Assembly (NCBI GenBank): GCA_030180135.1 | Contig: CM058236.1 | Location: 54,773,728-54,837,727 of the forward strand | DNA length: 64,000 bases | Direction of reading: 5' to 3' | Source: Orychophragmus violaceus | Taxonomy: Eukaryota > Streptophyta > Magnoliopsida > Brassicales > Brassicaceae | In this document: one piece after another, positions 23,372 through 31,990 of the stretch | How the letters are laid out: every line of letters begins with the position of its first letter | Numbering within the stretch: the stretch's first letter is position 1 | The notes under the pieces: generated by a model | Databases searched by the model: none | Seen by the model: the letters and a program-made list of their open reading frames with translations, nothing else | What the model was told of the DNA's origin: nothing | Translations under genes and position numbers: made by a program

Positions 23372-23568
23372 TGACGATCGTTGCTATATGTGCAACGGTC
23401 GTTGCAGGGAGATTTGACGAAGAGATGGGATCGCCTTGTGACGATCGTTGCGGTCCTGTGCAACGGTCGTTGCAAGTGGTTCAATTGCAAAATTAAGGTA
23501 CGCGTGCTAAACCGGAACCGATTTGGTTCAACAGCGTCGATCGTTGTTCATCAGCAACGATCGTTGCA
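23372..23568. repeat. Three palindrome modules, element B, after protease
   Basis: Module 1: GACGATCGTTGC (23373-23384), spacer, TGCAACGGTCGTTGCA (23391-23406). Module 2: TGACGATCGTTGC (about 23439-23451), spacer GGTCCTG, TGCAACGGTCGTTGCA (23459-23474). Module 3: AGCGTCGATCGTTG (about 23533-23546) and AGCAACGATCGTTGCA (about 23553-23568). The GCAACG...CGTTGC arms differ from GCATCG...CGATGC by paired changes. The third module ends about 10 bp before a consensus splice donor. Confidence 0.87.
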
Positions 23569-23937
23569 TTCACGACCAGGTAAGTGCCTTAAACCCTTTT
23601 CTCTTCTCTTCTTCCCCATTCCGCCGTCCGTACAACCGCGACTCCCCTACCCTAAATCTCTCAATTATTCATCGTTTTCTCTGATTCAAGGCTTGATTTT
23701 ACTTGTTTTAACATCCCCTATCTATTTCTCTGACCCAATTGCAGTGAATCCAAGGTAAGAACTTTCATTTTCAACATTTTTGGATTCGGTTCTAGGGTTT
23801 AGAAATTAGAGATTTTTAGGCTTGAAATTGATGAACCCGTACTGATTAGACATGATTAGGGATGATTGGTGATGTATTCTGGCTGATTGAGTGATCTAAG
23901 AACGGATTTAGAAACGATTTTGAGAATTCATTGTCGG

Positions 23938-24001
23938 CTGTGAAATCGCCCTGCATCGATCATTGCACTTGTGCAATGGTCGTTGCTCTGCGATTTCACA
24001 G
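23938..24001. repeat. Full compound palindrome (64 bp), element B
   Basis: The best-preserved module: outer arm CTGTGAAATCGC (23938-23949), palindrome TGCATCGATCATTGCA (23952-23967), 4-nt spacer, palindrome TGCAATGGTCGTTGCT (23972-23987), outer arm GCGATTTCACAG (23990-24001). The outer arms are perfect 12-bp inverted repeats, and the two inner palindromes are also near-inverse copies of each other. The whole could fold as one long hairpin or as two small ones in a stem. It lies 40 bp before the ORF-1 acceptor and ATG. Confidence 0.92.
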
Positions 24002-24041
24002 GGAGTTTCTGCCGAGACTTACTTGTTTTAATTTCTTGCAG

Positions 24042-25469
24042 ATGCCTCCTCGACAAGCTCGCAAACGTAGAACCACCGCAGCAGCAGCTACAACTCACCA
24101 TCACCCACCACCTGAGTGGTTCCATCGAGACTCGGATCCACCTGAGGATTATCAGAGAGATCGAGAAGTTATACAGCCACCATGGCCCAGGGCAGATAAG
24201 CAGATGATTCTGACAGATAGGGTCTGGGGCATGGAGATTGATGAACTGCTAAAGACCGACACCTTCACAGAGCGGCCATTACGTGAGCAGTGGGATGATT
24301 TTGACACATTGATGTACAATGTTTGGTGTAGCATGACGCTTAAACCGACCAAGTTTACAGATTATTCGACTTGCAGGAGTCTGGGCATTGATGAGTTGGT
24401 TCTTGCACTGTGTAAGGGCATTGGTCTGGGGATAATTCCAATGCAGCCTTACGAGATGTACCCTGAGTTGGTAAGACAGCTGCTAGCCACTTGCAGAGTG
24501 ATATACTCTACACCAAATAGCAGGAAGGCTTCAGGAGGCTTCTTTACCTTCATGTGCTTAGGAGCCAGGTATCGGATTCCCCTTCTCGATATCTATAGGA
24601 TTTATGGATTCAGCACTGAGCCGACGCGCATTGGTATGTTACTTGAGTGGGATGTGGATGAAGCTCAGTATTTCTGGGAGTGTATTGGCAATGGTCGATA
24701 CAACTCGAGGACCACGGCGGTGATTCAGGTTAGGCATCCGGTTCTTAGATACGTCTTGCGCATCTTGGGATCTACTCTGTTGTGCAAGTTTGAAGCCAAA
24801 AAGATGCGTAAGAACGAGATGGAGATGTTGTTCATTGGACTGAGGGACCAGTTTGAGGATACGGTTCTGAGAGATCCCACTAGAGGACTCAACTTGGGAG
24901 CTGTTTTTGCTCATCATTTATGCGAGCTGCATAAGAAGCCATTTGCTGGTGTGGGCACTGAGAGAGTAGGGAGTCTGCTTACTCCCATTTTCAGACATTG
25001 CAGGATTCTCTTAGAGGGAACGGAGCGTAGTGACAGCTTGGAGTTCCTTGATTTCAGCCATCTGCAGAGTGCTACATGGCTGAAGGAGGGACGTGTATGG
25101 GTCTATTATGACCCTGCCACAGAGAAGTGTGGCGTGGATCTTCCTGCTCCTGGTCTTACACAGATTGATACGCTGGATGCCTTGAGGTTCCAGCCTCCTA
25201 CGAGCGAGCAGCGCAGAGTCCCTTCTATGGCACATCCGCTGGGAGAGCCTTCTACACGAGCTTCTACCTCCTCTGCGCCTGCACCTGCTGCCCCTGTCGA
25301 TGACGTTGGACCTTTTCCCGAGCCTACGATGCCTTATGGTGATATGTCTGAGGTAGAGTGGAGAGAGCGCTCGGATGGTATTCTACGGGTCGTCTGGAAC
25401 TTCATGCGTACCTGCACTTGCAGGAGACAGCCACAGATACACCATCCAGGACCTTCTCGACGCAGATGA
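24042..25469 (+). CDS. ATHILA ORF-1-type protein, intact frame, element B
   Basis: 475 codons, uninterrupted. Start chosen at the ATG at 24042 directly after a TTCTTGCAG acceptor; the open frame runs further upstream only through palindrome sequence without an ATG. The N-terminus is basic (MPPRQARKRR, His/Pro run), then a conserved-looking globular region (RVWGMEIDELL, DFDTLMYNVW, LVLALCKGIGLG, GFFTFMCLGARYRIPLLDIY, GMLLEWDVDEAQYFWECIG) and an Ala/Pro/Ser-rich acidic tail. This resembles the plant ATHILA ORF-1 family (Pfam ATHILA), whose function is unknown. I see no signal peptide or transmembrane segment. It is the only undamaged frame in either Athila-like element, in contrast to the stop-ridden gag-protease frame. 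Confidence 0.75.
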   Translation: MPPRQARKRRTTAAAATTHHHPPPEWFHRDSDPPEDYQRDREVIQPPWPRADKQMILTDRVWGMEIDELLKTDTFTERPLREQWDDFDTLMYNVWCSMTLKPTKFTDYSTCRSLGIDELVLALCKGIGLGIIPMQPYEMYPELVRQLLATCRVIYSTPNSRKASGGFFTFMCLGARYRIPLLDIYRIYGFSTEPTRIGMLLEWDVDEAQYFWECIGNGRYNSRTTAVIQVRHPVLRYVLRILGSTLLCKFEAKKMRKNEMEMLFIGLRDQFEDTVLRDPTRGLNLGAVFAHHLCELHKKPFAGVGTERVGSLLTPIFRHCRILLEGTERSDSLEFLDFSHLQSATWLKEGRVWVYYDPATEKCGVDLPAPGLTQIDTLDALRFQPPTSEQRRVPSMAHPLGEPSTRASTSSAPAPAAPVDDVGPFPEPTMPYGDMSEVEWRERSDGILRVVWNFMRTCTCRRQPQIHHPGPSRRR

Positions 25470-25754
25470 CGCTCTCCGACTCCTGGTTCTTCGAGTGGTA
25501 CTGATCGTATTGATGGGATGGAGGATGAGTGATTGAGTATTGGCATCTCTAGACTACGATTCTTTGTGTTTCTTTTTCACTTTTCTTTTGCATTATTCTT
25601 GACTTTCTTAGGATTTTTATGTTTGGATGATGTTATTTCTACGAGATTATCTGTTGCTTTGATTCTATCTGTTTTCAGTGATTTTCAGCTTGCAGGTTCG
25701 AAATTTCATGATTTCTCACGGACTAACCTGTTAACTTGCTGAAAGCTCTCGGCC

Positions 25755-25906
25755 AAAATCGCAATGTGTCGATCGACAAAACCTTGTGTCGATCGTCACA
25801 ACACGAGTAATCGCATTGCAGCGATCGTTGCGGTCCTGAGCAACGAACGACACACGACGAAAAATCGCCTAGCAACGGTCGTTACATTTATGTAACGATC
25901 GATGCA
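25755..25906. repeat. Three palindrome modules, element B, after ORF-1
   Basis: AAAATCGCAA, TGTGTCGATCGACA (25765-25778), spacer, TGTGTCGATCGTCACA (25785-25800); TAATCGCAT, TGCAGCGATCGTTGC (25817-25831), spacer GGTCCTGA, GCAACGAACGACACA (about 25840-25854); AAAATCGCCT (25861-25870), AGCAACGGTCGTTACA (25871-25886), TTTA, TGTAACGATCGATGCA (25891-25906). All three start with the AATCGC arm. Confidence 0.88.
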
Positions 25907-25999
25907 TGTGCGACAGAGGTAAAAATCAGACAGAACTCAACACATCCATAACATTTTTGCCTTTTTTACCAACCCTTAGCTTAACACTACTGGGGACAG

Positions 26000-26936
26000 T
26001 GTGTTTCAAGGTAGCTACTGGCTTTATCTTTCTGTTTTCTTAAGAGTCAATCCAGTTTTTCAAAAAAAATTGGTTTTATTGAGTCAAAACAAGTTTAAGT
26101 ATGAAACAATGAATTTTGGAGGAGTTAACAATATCTTGCAGAAACTTAAGTAACCATTGGGATGAAGTTGCACGATCTATCTATGACTATTAGAAAACCC
26201 AACACGGATCAACCTACTGAGGACACCCACATCACTTCAGGTATCATAGGATCCTTTTACTGACTTCACCTTAATACTGACTTAATTTTCTCACCTAAGG
26301 GCTTGGTATACCTTGTGTCGGATTCCTTTGTTAGTTCTGACACAGCCTGTAAACCTGTTCTATTTGGTTCCCTTCTCCCCTTCCATAAAGTAAAAAAAAT
26401 ATAATAATAATAATAATAAATTGAGGATGAGTTAGTAACTCCAAAGTGGTCACGGGAGTAGTAGCAAACACTATTACCTCCTGTGCGATCCATGGAATGT
26501 GTCCAAAGTACACCCCAAAACGGGAAGAACAATGATACAAAAAAAAAATGATACCCAGTGGGGAAAAATCAGTTGTTAAGGAAGGGAAAAGAGAAGAAAG
26601 GGACCAGAGAAATATAGTATGGTGGTCTAGAGCTGGCAAAGTAAGAGTCCATGTGCCCTTTGATCGATACTCCTTAGGTGAGACCGCACTTAAATACTTG
26701 CAGAAGTCAGTAGGGTGAATTTGAATGCGTGAATGTGATTGTGGAGTTTACTTAGGACAGTTGCTAAGTGTGGGGGAAGTACATGTTGGTCTTGATATCT
26801 TGCAGGTGATTCTTTCAGTGGATTACTAAGGGGAATCTGAGTATTGTTGCTTCTAGGACAAAAAGAGTTTCTGAAAGTTTTCAAACCTCTTCACCATGTT
26901 TTAGTTCTCTGTTTTGCTTGAGGGCAAGCAAAGGCT
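26000..26936 (+). other. 3' non-coding region of element B
   Basis: Matches 2940-3960 of element A in inverse orientation. It contains an AATAATAATAATAATAA run (about 26400-26419). No frame with a recognisable product. Confidence 0.7.
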
Positions 26937-26950
26937 AAGTGTGAGGGAGT
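26937..26950 (+). other. Polypurine tract of element B
   Basis: AAGTGTGAGGGAGT directly before the 3' LTR; one base different from element A. Confidence 0.85.
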
Positions 26951-28051
26951 TGATATATCATGGTTTTTACCGGTTTTATGCCATGATATAAGTCTGTTTT
27001 AGTGTCTTTTGGTGTTCTTTTAGAGTCCTTTACAGGTGTTATTAGGTACACGCACGTTTGGAGCGGATTTGGAGATTATGGAGCTATTTGGAGTATTTTG
27101 GAGTTTTGACCCGAGAGTATTGTGCTCACTGTCCGAAACAGAGTAGTGTTTTAGCTATTTACACAGAAGCCCCAAGTCGTGTTTTAGCTATTTAATTAGG
27201 TTTTTAACTTCAGTTTTACATTACGCTATCATAACTTAGAGCATAGAGTTTTTAGAGCTTTTGGGGCTGATTTGATCATGTACTACACTTTGTTTTGGAG
27301 AAGTTTTCGAACCTCTTTATTATTCTAATCTCTTTTATGATATCTATTAATTCATTGATTATGTCTTCATATTTTATGTCTGAGTAGTTTCATAGTTAGG
27401 TTTAGGGTTTCTCAAAGGGATTTCATGACTTGCTAGATATAATTAATTCAGTTAAGGATTCACATCAATAGATGTTCTTCAAACTAAATTGTGTTTAATG
27501 CTAGTTCAAACCTGATCACTTAGAATCTAGATCTTATGTTGCTAAATACGACACGACAGTGTGGTTTAGAATCTGAACTATTTAGGTTGGGCAATTTAAT
27601 TACTCGCAAAGGAATTTGGTTTAATTAGATTGTGAACATATCGAACTTGGAATTAAAGCTGGTTTAATCTGTTAGTAATTGCAAAGGAATTTGGATTGCT
27701 GCACTTAGACTTAGAGAATTCTCGCAACGACAGTTGGTTAATTCTATATTTGTGTTTGAGTTCTAGAACTGAGCTTAGTTAGATCCTGACTTAATGATTT
27801 ATCTGCTTGTCTGATTTCCTGAGAACGCCCTAGACTTAGCGCCCTTAGTTTATTGCTTACAACCACAACTTGTTACTGATTTACTTCCTTGCTTGCTTTT
27901 AGTTAATTCAATACAATTTGCTTTCTCCTAGTTTAATTTGTTTAGTTCTAATCCGATCGTTGCCTAGAGTCCTCGTGGATTCGATCCATAAGTACTACAT
28001 TGATATACTGTGCACTTGCAGTTAGTATAGGGTAAAACTTACGACCTATCA
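26951..28051 (+). repeat. 3' LTR of element B
   Basis: 1101 bp, TGATATATCATGG...CCTATCA. Homologous to 19244-20444 except for about 30 substitutions and a ~100-bp deletion near 27150 that removes the palindrome pair. At the junction a short TTTTAGCTATTTA segment is repeated on both sides, suggesting deletion between direct repeats. Confidence 0.92.
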
Positions 28052-28056
28052 TCGAT
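28052..28056. repeat. Target-site duplication TCGAT, right copy (element B)
   Basis: Exact repeat of 19239-19243. Confidence 0.92.
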
Positions 28057-28560
28057 GTCAAGTGTGTGTCATAGAGGGTGAAACATCAAATCATATTTTG
28101 TTTGAATGCTCACTATCTAGACAAATTTGGGCCCTATCTAATAGGCCTTTGCCGGAGAATGGGTTCAAAAAAGAGTCAATCTAAGAGAATTTTCACTAAA
28201 TGTTAGAAGCCTCATGTTCGAATTCTATTATGTGGGAGGTTATGAGGTAATTATCTTGTATTTTTGGATGCTTTGAAAAAATTGCAACAACCTTGTCTTT
28301 GAGTGAATATTTACAAAGCAACTGAGACAATGGAAAAGGTATGAGAAGACTCGGCTCAGTGGTTTGATAGTTAGTCTCTCGTCAATAGAGACTAAAAAAA
28401 GATCACTCTAGAGCAATAAACGGACAGCAAATATGGCATAAACCTCAAAATTCATGGAAGAAGTGCAATATTGGTGTATTGAGAAACAAACACATAAAGA
28501 CTGGTGGAACATCTTGGGTTCTGCGTAATGATAGAGGAGAGGACGTGCTTCACAGTCAGA
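28057..28560 (+). pseudogene. LINE-B 3' part: zf-RVT and start of RNase H-like domain
   Basis: Continues the zf-RVT motif cut at 19243: CQVCVIEGETSNHILFEC then QIWALSN. After a decayed spacer (about 28240-28430) an RNase H-like start is seen: SWKKCNIGV and GTSWVLRNDRGEDV (about 28455-28540). The rest of the domain is replaced by a copia fragment in the opposite orientation. Confidence 0.72.
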
Positions 28561-28930
28561 GATCATACCGCTTCTAACTTAGCTCATTATTGTCTTGTTG
28601 AGTCTTTCAGCTACGCCGTTTTGTTGTGGGGTGTATGTAAAAGTTCTATGTTTAACAGTTCCCTCATCCTTGCAAAATTTGTCAAATTGAAAGTTACAAA
28701 ATTCTAAGCCAATTTCAGTTCTTAATTTATTTACCTCCCTTTATGCTTGTTTTTCAACCATCTTCTTCCAGTCCACAAAGAACGTGAGTGATTCATCCTT
28801 AGTCCTGAGAAAATGAGTCCAAACTTTTCTAGAAAAATTTTCAGTATAGGAAACAAAATACTGACAATTTCTTAAACTTAAGGGAACATTAAGAGAACCC
28901 CTAAGATTAATACCTCACAAGGGCTGGGAT
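28545..28930 (-). pseudogene. Ty1/copia integrase fragment
   Basis: The minus strand encodes YFVSYTENFSRKVWTHFL (about 28860-28805), then FCNFQFDKFCKDEGTVKHRT and TYTPQQNGVAERLNKTIM (about 28650-28590), the hallmark end of the copia integrase core. One stop is present (about 28740). Gag, RT and LTRs are not attached. It abuts LINE-B on the left and an LTR-like sequence on the right; the boundaries are approximate. Confidence 0.8.
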
Positions 28931-31124
28931 TTACATCAATGCACGCCTCCTATAATACCTCAATAAATGGTCAACGGGCAAGTTAAAAGTCAACGAAAGC
29001 CGTCATAAGTCATTAAAGGGTCATTTATGTAGTTTTTAGAAGATAGGAGCATTTTGGTAATTTTACCAAAAGAAGATGGAAAGCTTAGACGGACCAAGTG
29101 ACTATCTTTTTTTTTTTTTTTTTAAAGTTACTTAGAAGACGAAGAAAACAAAAAGCGGATTTAAAAAGGGTTTTACAGATTGTCGGGATGGAAACCAACA
29201 AAATTGAAAAAACTTATAGCATGCATTACGGGAGCTACGGAAAGCTGAATTGAATGAAAAAGTTGCCTAGAACATTTCACTAAGTCTACTAAAATAAAAT
29301 GGGGTTTGAGCAACCATTTCGGAGTTACGGGAATTGACGGAGGAATAAACCGGAATCGCTAAGAGATTGTCGATTGGTTCAAGTGAAGATTCAAAGAATA
29401 TTGGTTTCTAGAAGTTATGAAGATTCAATGAATGTTCAGAAGGAATGTGGAGCGGACATCTGTCCTTACAAACGTCGATGGGAGAGAAGGTGTATGTGAC
29501 ACCTTGCCATTTTTAGATACATTGAATCTTTAAGATTCATGCACCATTTTTATTTAAAAACCATGGTTTCATCACTCTTTCACCTCACTCACTCAAAATA
29601 AACCAGAAAACACTCTCCTCACTCTCTCCTCTCTCATCTCCCATGGTTTTCTCTCATCCCTCTCTCCTCTCTCCTCTTCCATGGTTTTCTCTCCTCCCTT
29701 TCTCCTCTCTCCACTGAAACTCATCTCTCTCTTCTTGTTCTTGATGTTCTTGAATAACTTGCATCCCAATCTACCATAAACCTTTTAATTATCTATGAAT
29801 CCCTGGTGTTGAAGCTTAAACCATTCACAGATTTGGAACCCTGGTGCTGAGCATTTCAACCGCCGGTCAGAATCTCCCCTTCTCGTCGGAGGAAGCAGCC
29901 GAAAATTGCCACTGCCGACGGAGCTCCGCCACATCTCCTTATTGCTCAGTCAGCTCTCTCATCTCTTATCCGTCAGCCGGTTCTCTCTTCCTCCATTCCA
30001 AGCCATAGCCGGAGCTGATCACCTCCGCCTGAGTAGCCTCGCCACCGGTGTAACCCCTCGCCGTGATCCCCTCCTTCTCGCCAGCTCTCTCTCTCCTCAT
30101 CACCAGATACTCACCATTGATCACCACTACAGCCGGTCAATCACCGGTGATCTCCTGTCTTAGACGTCACCACCGGTTAAGTTTGGGTGTGATCGGTCAA
30201 CCGCTGGTCAACTTTGCCAATAGCCGCCGGTCATTTCCTCATGCCGTCAGTCATCTCTTCTTGCCGCCGGTCAGATTGTACGGGTCAAAGGTCGGTTCAA
30301 ATATCGGTCAAGCCTCGGGTCAAAGTTGGTCAAATGATGGGTCAAGCTCGGGTTAAGGATAAAGTGGTTCGGGAAAGGGTTCGGGGAAGCTTTTGTTCGG
30401 CCTCGAGTTTTGGAGTTTTCATCAGTCTGTCCATCCGTCATTTAAGCACTGTGAGTTCGCTATTCTTTGTGTGTGGCATGTAGCATATGAGCATATAGAC
30501 TCAGAATTAGTGAACCGTAGGATTAGGTTTGCATATCTGTATGATTAAACCTGTTATAACGGCTAGGTTAATTAAATAACTTGGTTAAATGAATTAAATG
30601 GATATGAATTAATAAATGCAAATTAGACACTAATGACTTGTGACTGATTGATTGTGTCGTTAATTGTTGATTGAGTGATGTATTCAAATAGAACAGCATG
30701 CTAGGATGTATATTCATATATATTATATTAAGAACGTATTTAATAAATCTATATACGGGAAACTAAGAGTCTAATTAAAATATAGATTAAAACTACATAA
30801 CACACGTAGAATACAATAACGAGTGGGTTAGCGATAGTTTGGGGTTATTGGGTTAATTGAATTAACTAAAGAAAGAATGTGAAGTCGGAAGATTAGTAAT
30901 TTTACTAATCTCAATCTGACGGATCAAGGATTTTAAGTTATAGAATTAATGAAATAAGGTTTAAAAGATATAAACTGGGGTTGAGCCGTCTATGAGATTA
31001 ATAAGTTTACTAATCCAAATGTAGCGGATTGAAAAGAATTAGGGTTAAGATAAGATTAAAAGAGTGTTGAACCCTAAGTAATTGTTTGATTGGTATTTTG
31101 ATTATTTTGTGTGGTTATTTATTT

Positions 31125-31330
31125 GTCTACCCCGGTGTGGGACCAGGTAGACCATTGTTTGTGTGATTGTTTATCTACTCCGGTGTTGGACCGGATGACC
31201 GTTGATTGTGTGATGATTTGTTTACGCCGGTGTTGGGCCGGGTAGACCGTGTTGTTTGATACTTGCCTCAGTACGGGACCAGGTAAGTTTGATTATATAC
31301 CTATTCTGGTGCGAAACTAGATGAGGTCGG
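31125..31330 (+). repeat. Degenerate ~47-bp tandem repeat
   Basis: About five units each built around CCGGTGTNGGACC(A/G)GGTAGACC, starting near 31128, 31173, 31222, 31263 and 31303, increasingly diverged to the right. Confidence 0.75.
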
Positions 31331-31875
31331 GTGGTGATGGTGTTTGGTGATAGGACTTGCGGGATAGACCGGGTATTGGGATCGAGTTGTTACTATCTTT
31401 TTGACCTTGTCGGTCTTGTGTGTTGTTGTAGTGTCCCGGTGAGTATGTTTGTTTATTTTATTGTTATCAGGACTTTAGGGTGCGTTAGATCCCGCAAGTC
31501 TAGTGATGGCGTTCCGGTACTTCCTTCCTGATTGGATCCTCGGGTATTTACATGATCGGTTCACGTACCTTCGGGTAGTGGTTATGGTTATAGTGTTAAC
31601 CTAGTGAGTGACGCTAGGTGTGTAGTTCAGAGAATATGAGGTCATGTCCTATGGCCGGACTACATGGAATCTTATGCTATCTAGGGGTAGCCCGAGGTAC
31701 CGCGAATCGATGGACAGAGAACGGTGTCCTAAGTCGTAGAACTTTGTGTTTACGTCTAGGAGTCTTGGGAGGTTTTAGTCACCCTGGGACTGGCTAAGTG
31801 TTCCGTGGAATTTACCGAGTTCGCATAGTGGGCCCTACGGTGTGGAGTTAGTATTAGTGTCGCGTTAGTTAGATT

Positions 31876-31990
31876 GAGTCTAATCGAGGTCAAGTGCCGC
31901 AGTGATCTCGATTTTCCTAATTGCTTTTATTGGTAAGGAATGCATGTGTGTTATGGAGTCTAATCGAGGTCAAGTGCCGCAATGATCTCA
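31876..31990 (+). repeat. ~80-bp direct duplication
   Basis: GAGTCTAATCGAGGTCAAGT followed by GCCGCAGTGATCTC occurs twice, about 80 bp apart, with one mismatch. Confidence 0.85.

Larger units (their letters stand above)
23310..24041 (+). promoter_or_regulatory. Leader region of ORF-1 with splice signals and palindromes
   Basis: Non-coding. Two consensus 5' splice sites, CAG|GTAAGT (about 23577-23585) and AAG|GTAAGA (23752-23760), and two 3' splice sites, CCAATTGCAG (ends 23744) and TTTCTTGCAG (ends 24041, one base before the ORF-1 ATG). These would remove introns of about 165 and 287 nt around a 10-nt exon. A pyrimidine-rich stretch lies at 23592-23630. Spliced subgenomic RNAs are an accepted way to express a 3' gene in env-bearing retroelements; that it happens here is inference. 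Confidence 0.5.
19244..28051 (+). mobile_element. Athila-like LTR retrotransposon B, non-autonomous, with ORF-1
   Basis: An 8808-bp element with two LTRs, tRNA-Asp PBS, polypurine tract and 5-bp duplications. Order: 5' LTR, PBS, palindrome modules, gag-protease frame, modules, splice-site cluster, ORF-1, modules, 3' non-coding region, PPT, 3' LTR. No RT, RNase H or integrase: only about 730 bp separates protease from ORF-1. LTRs differ at about 30 of 1100 positions by eye plus one ~100-bp deletion. It shares PBS, PPT, 3' region, module family and protein sequence with element A, so both belong to one family. Confidence 0.92.

Noticed and set aside
29906..30483. Three overlapping Ser/Leu-rich ORFs as a gene
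   Set aside because: No recognised domain, low-complexity composition, and they lie inside an LTR-like block with its own repeats.
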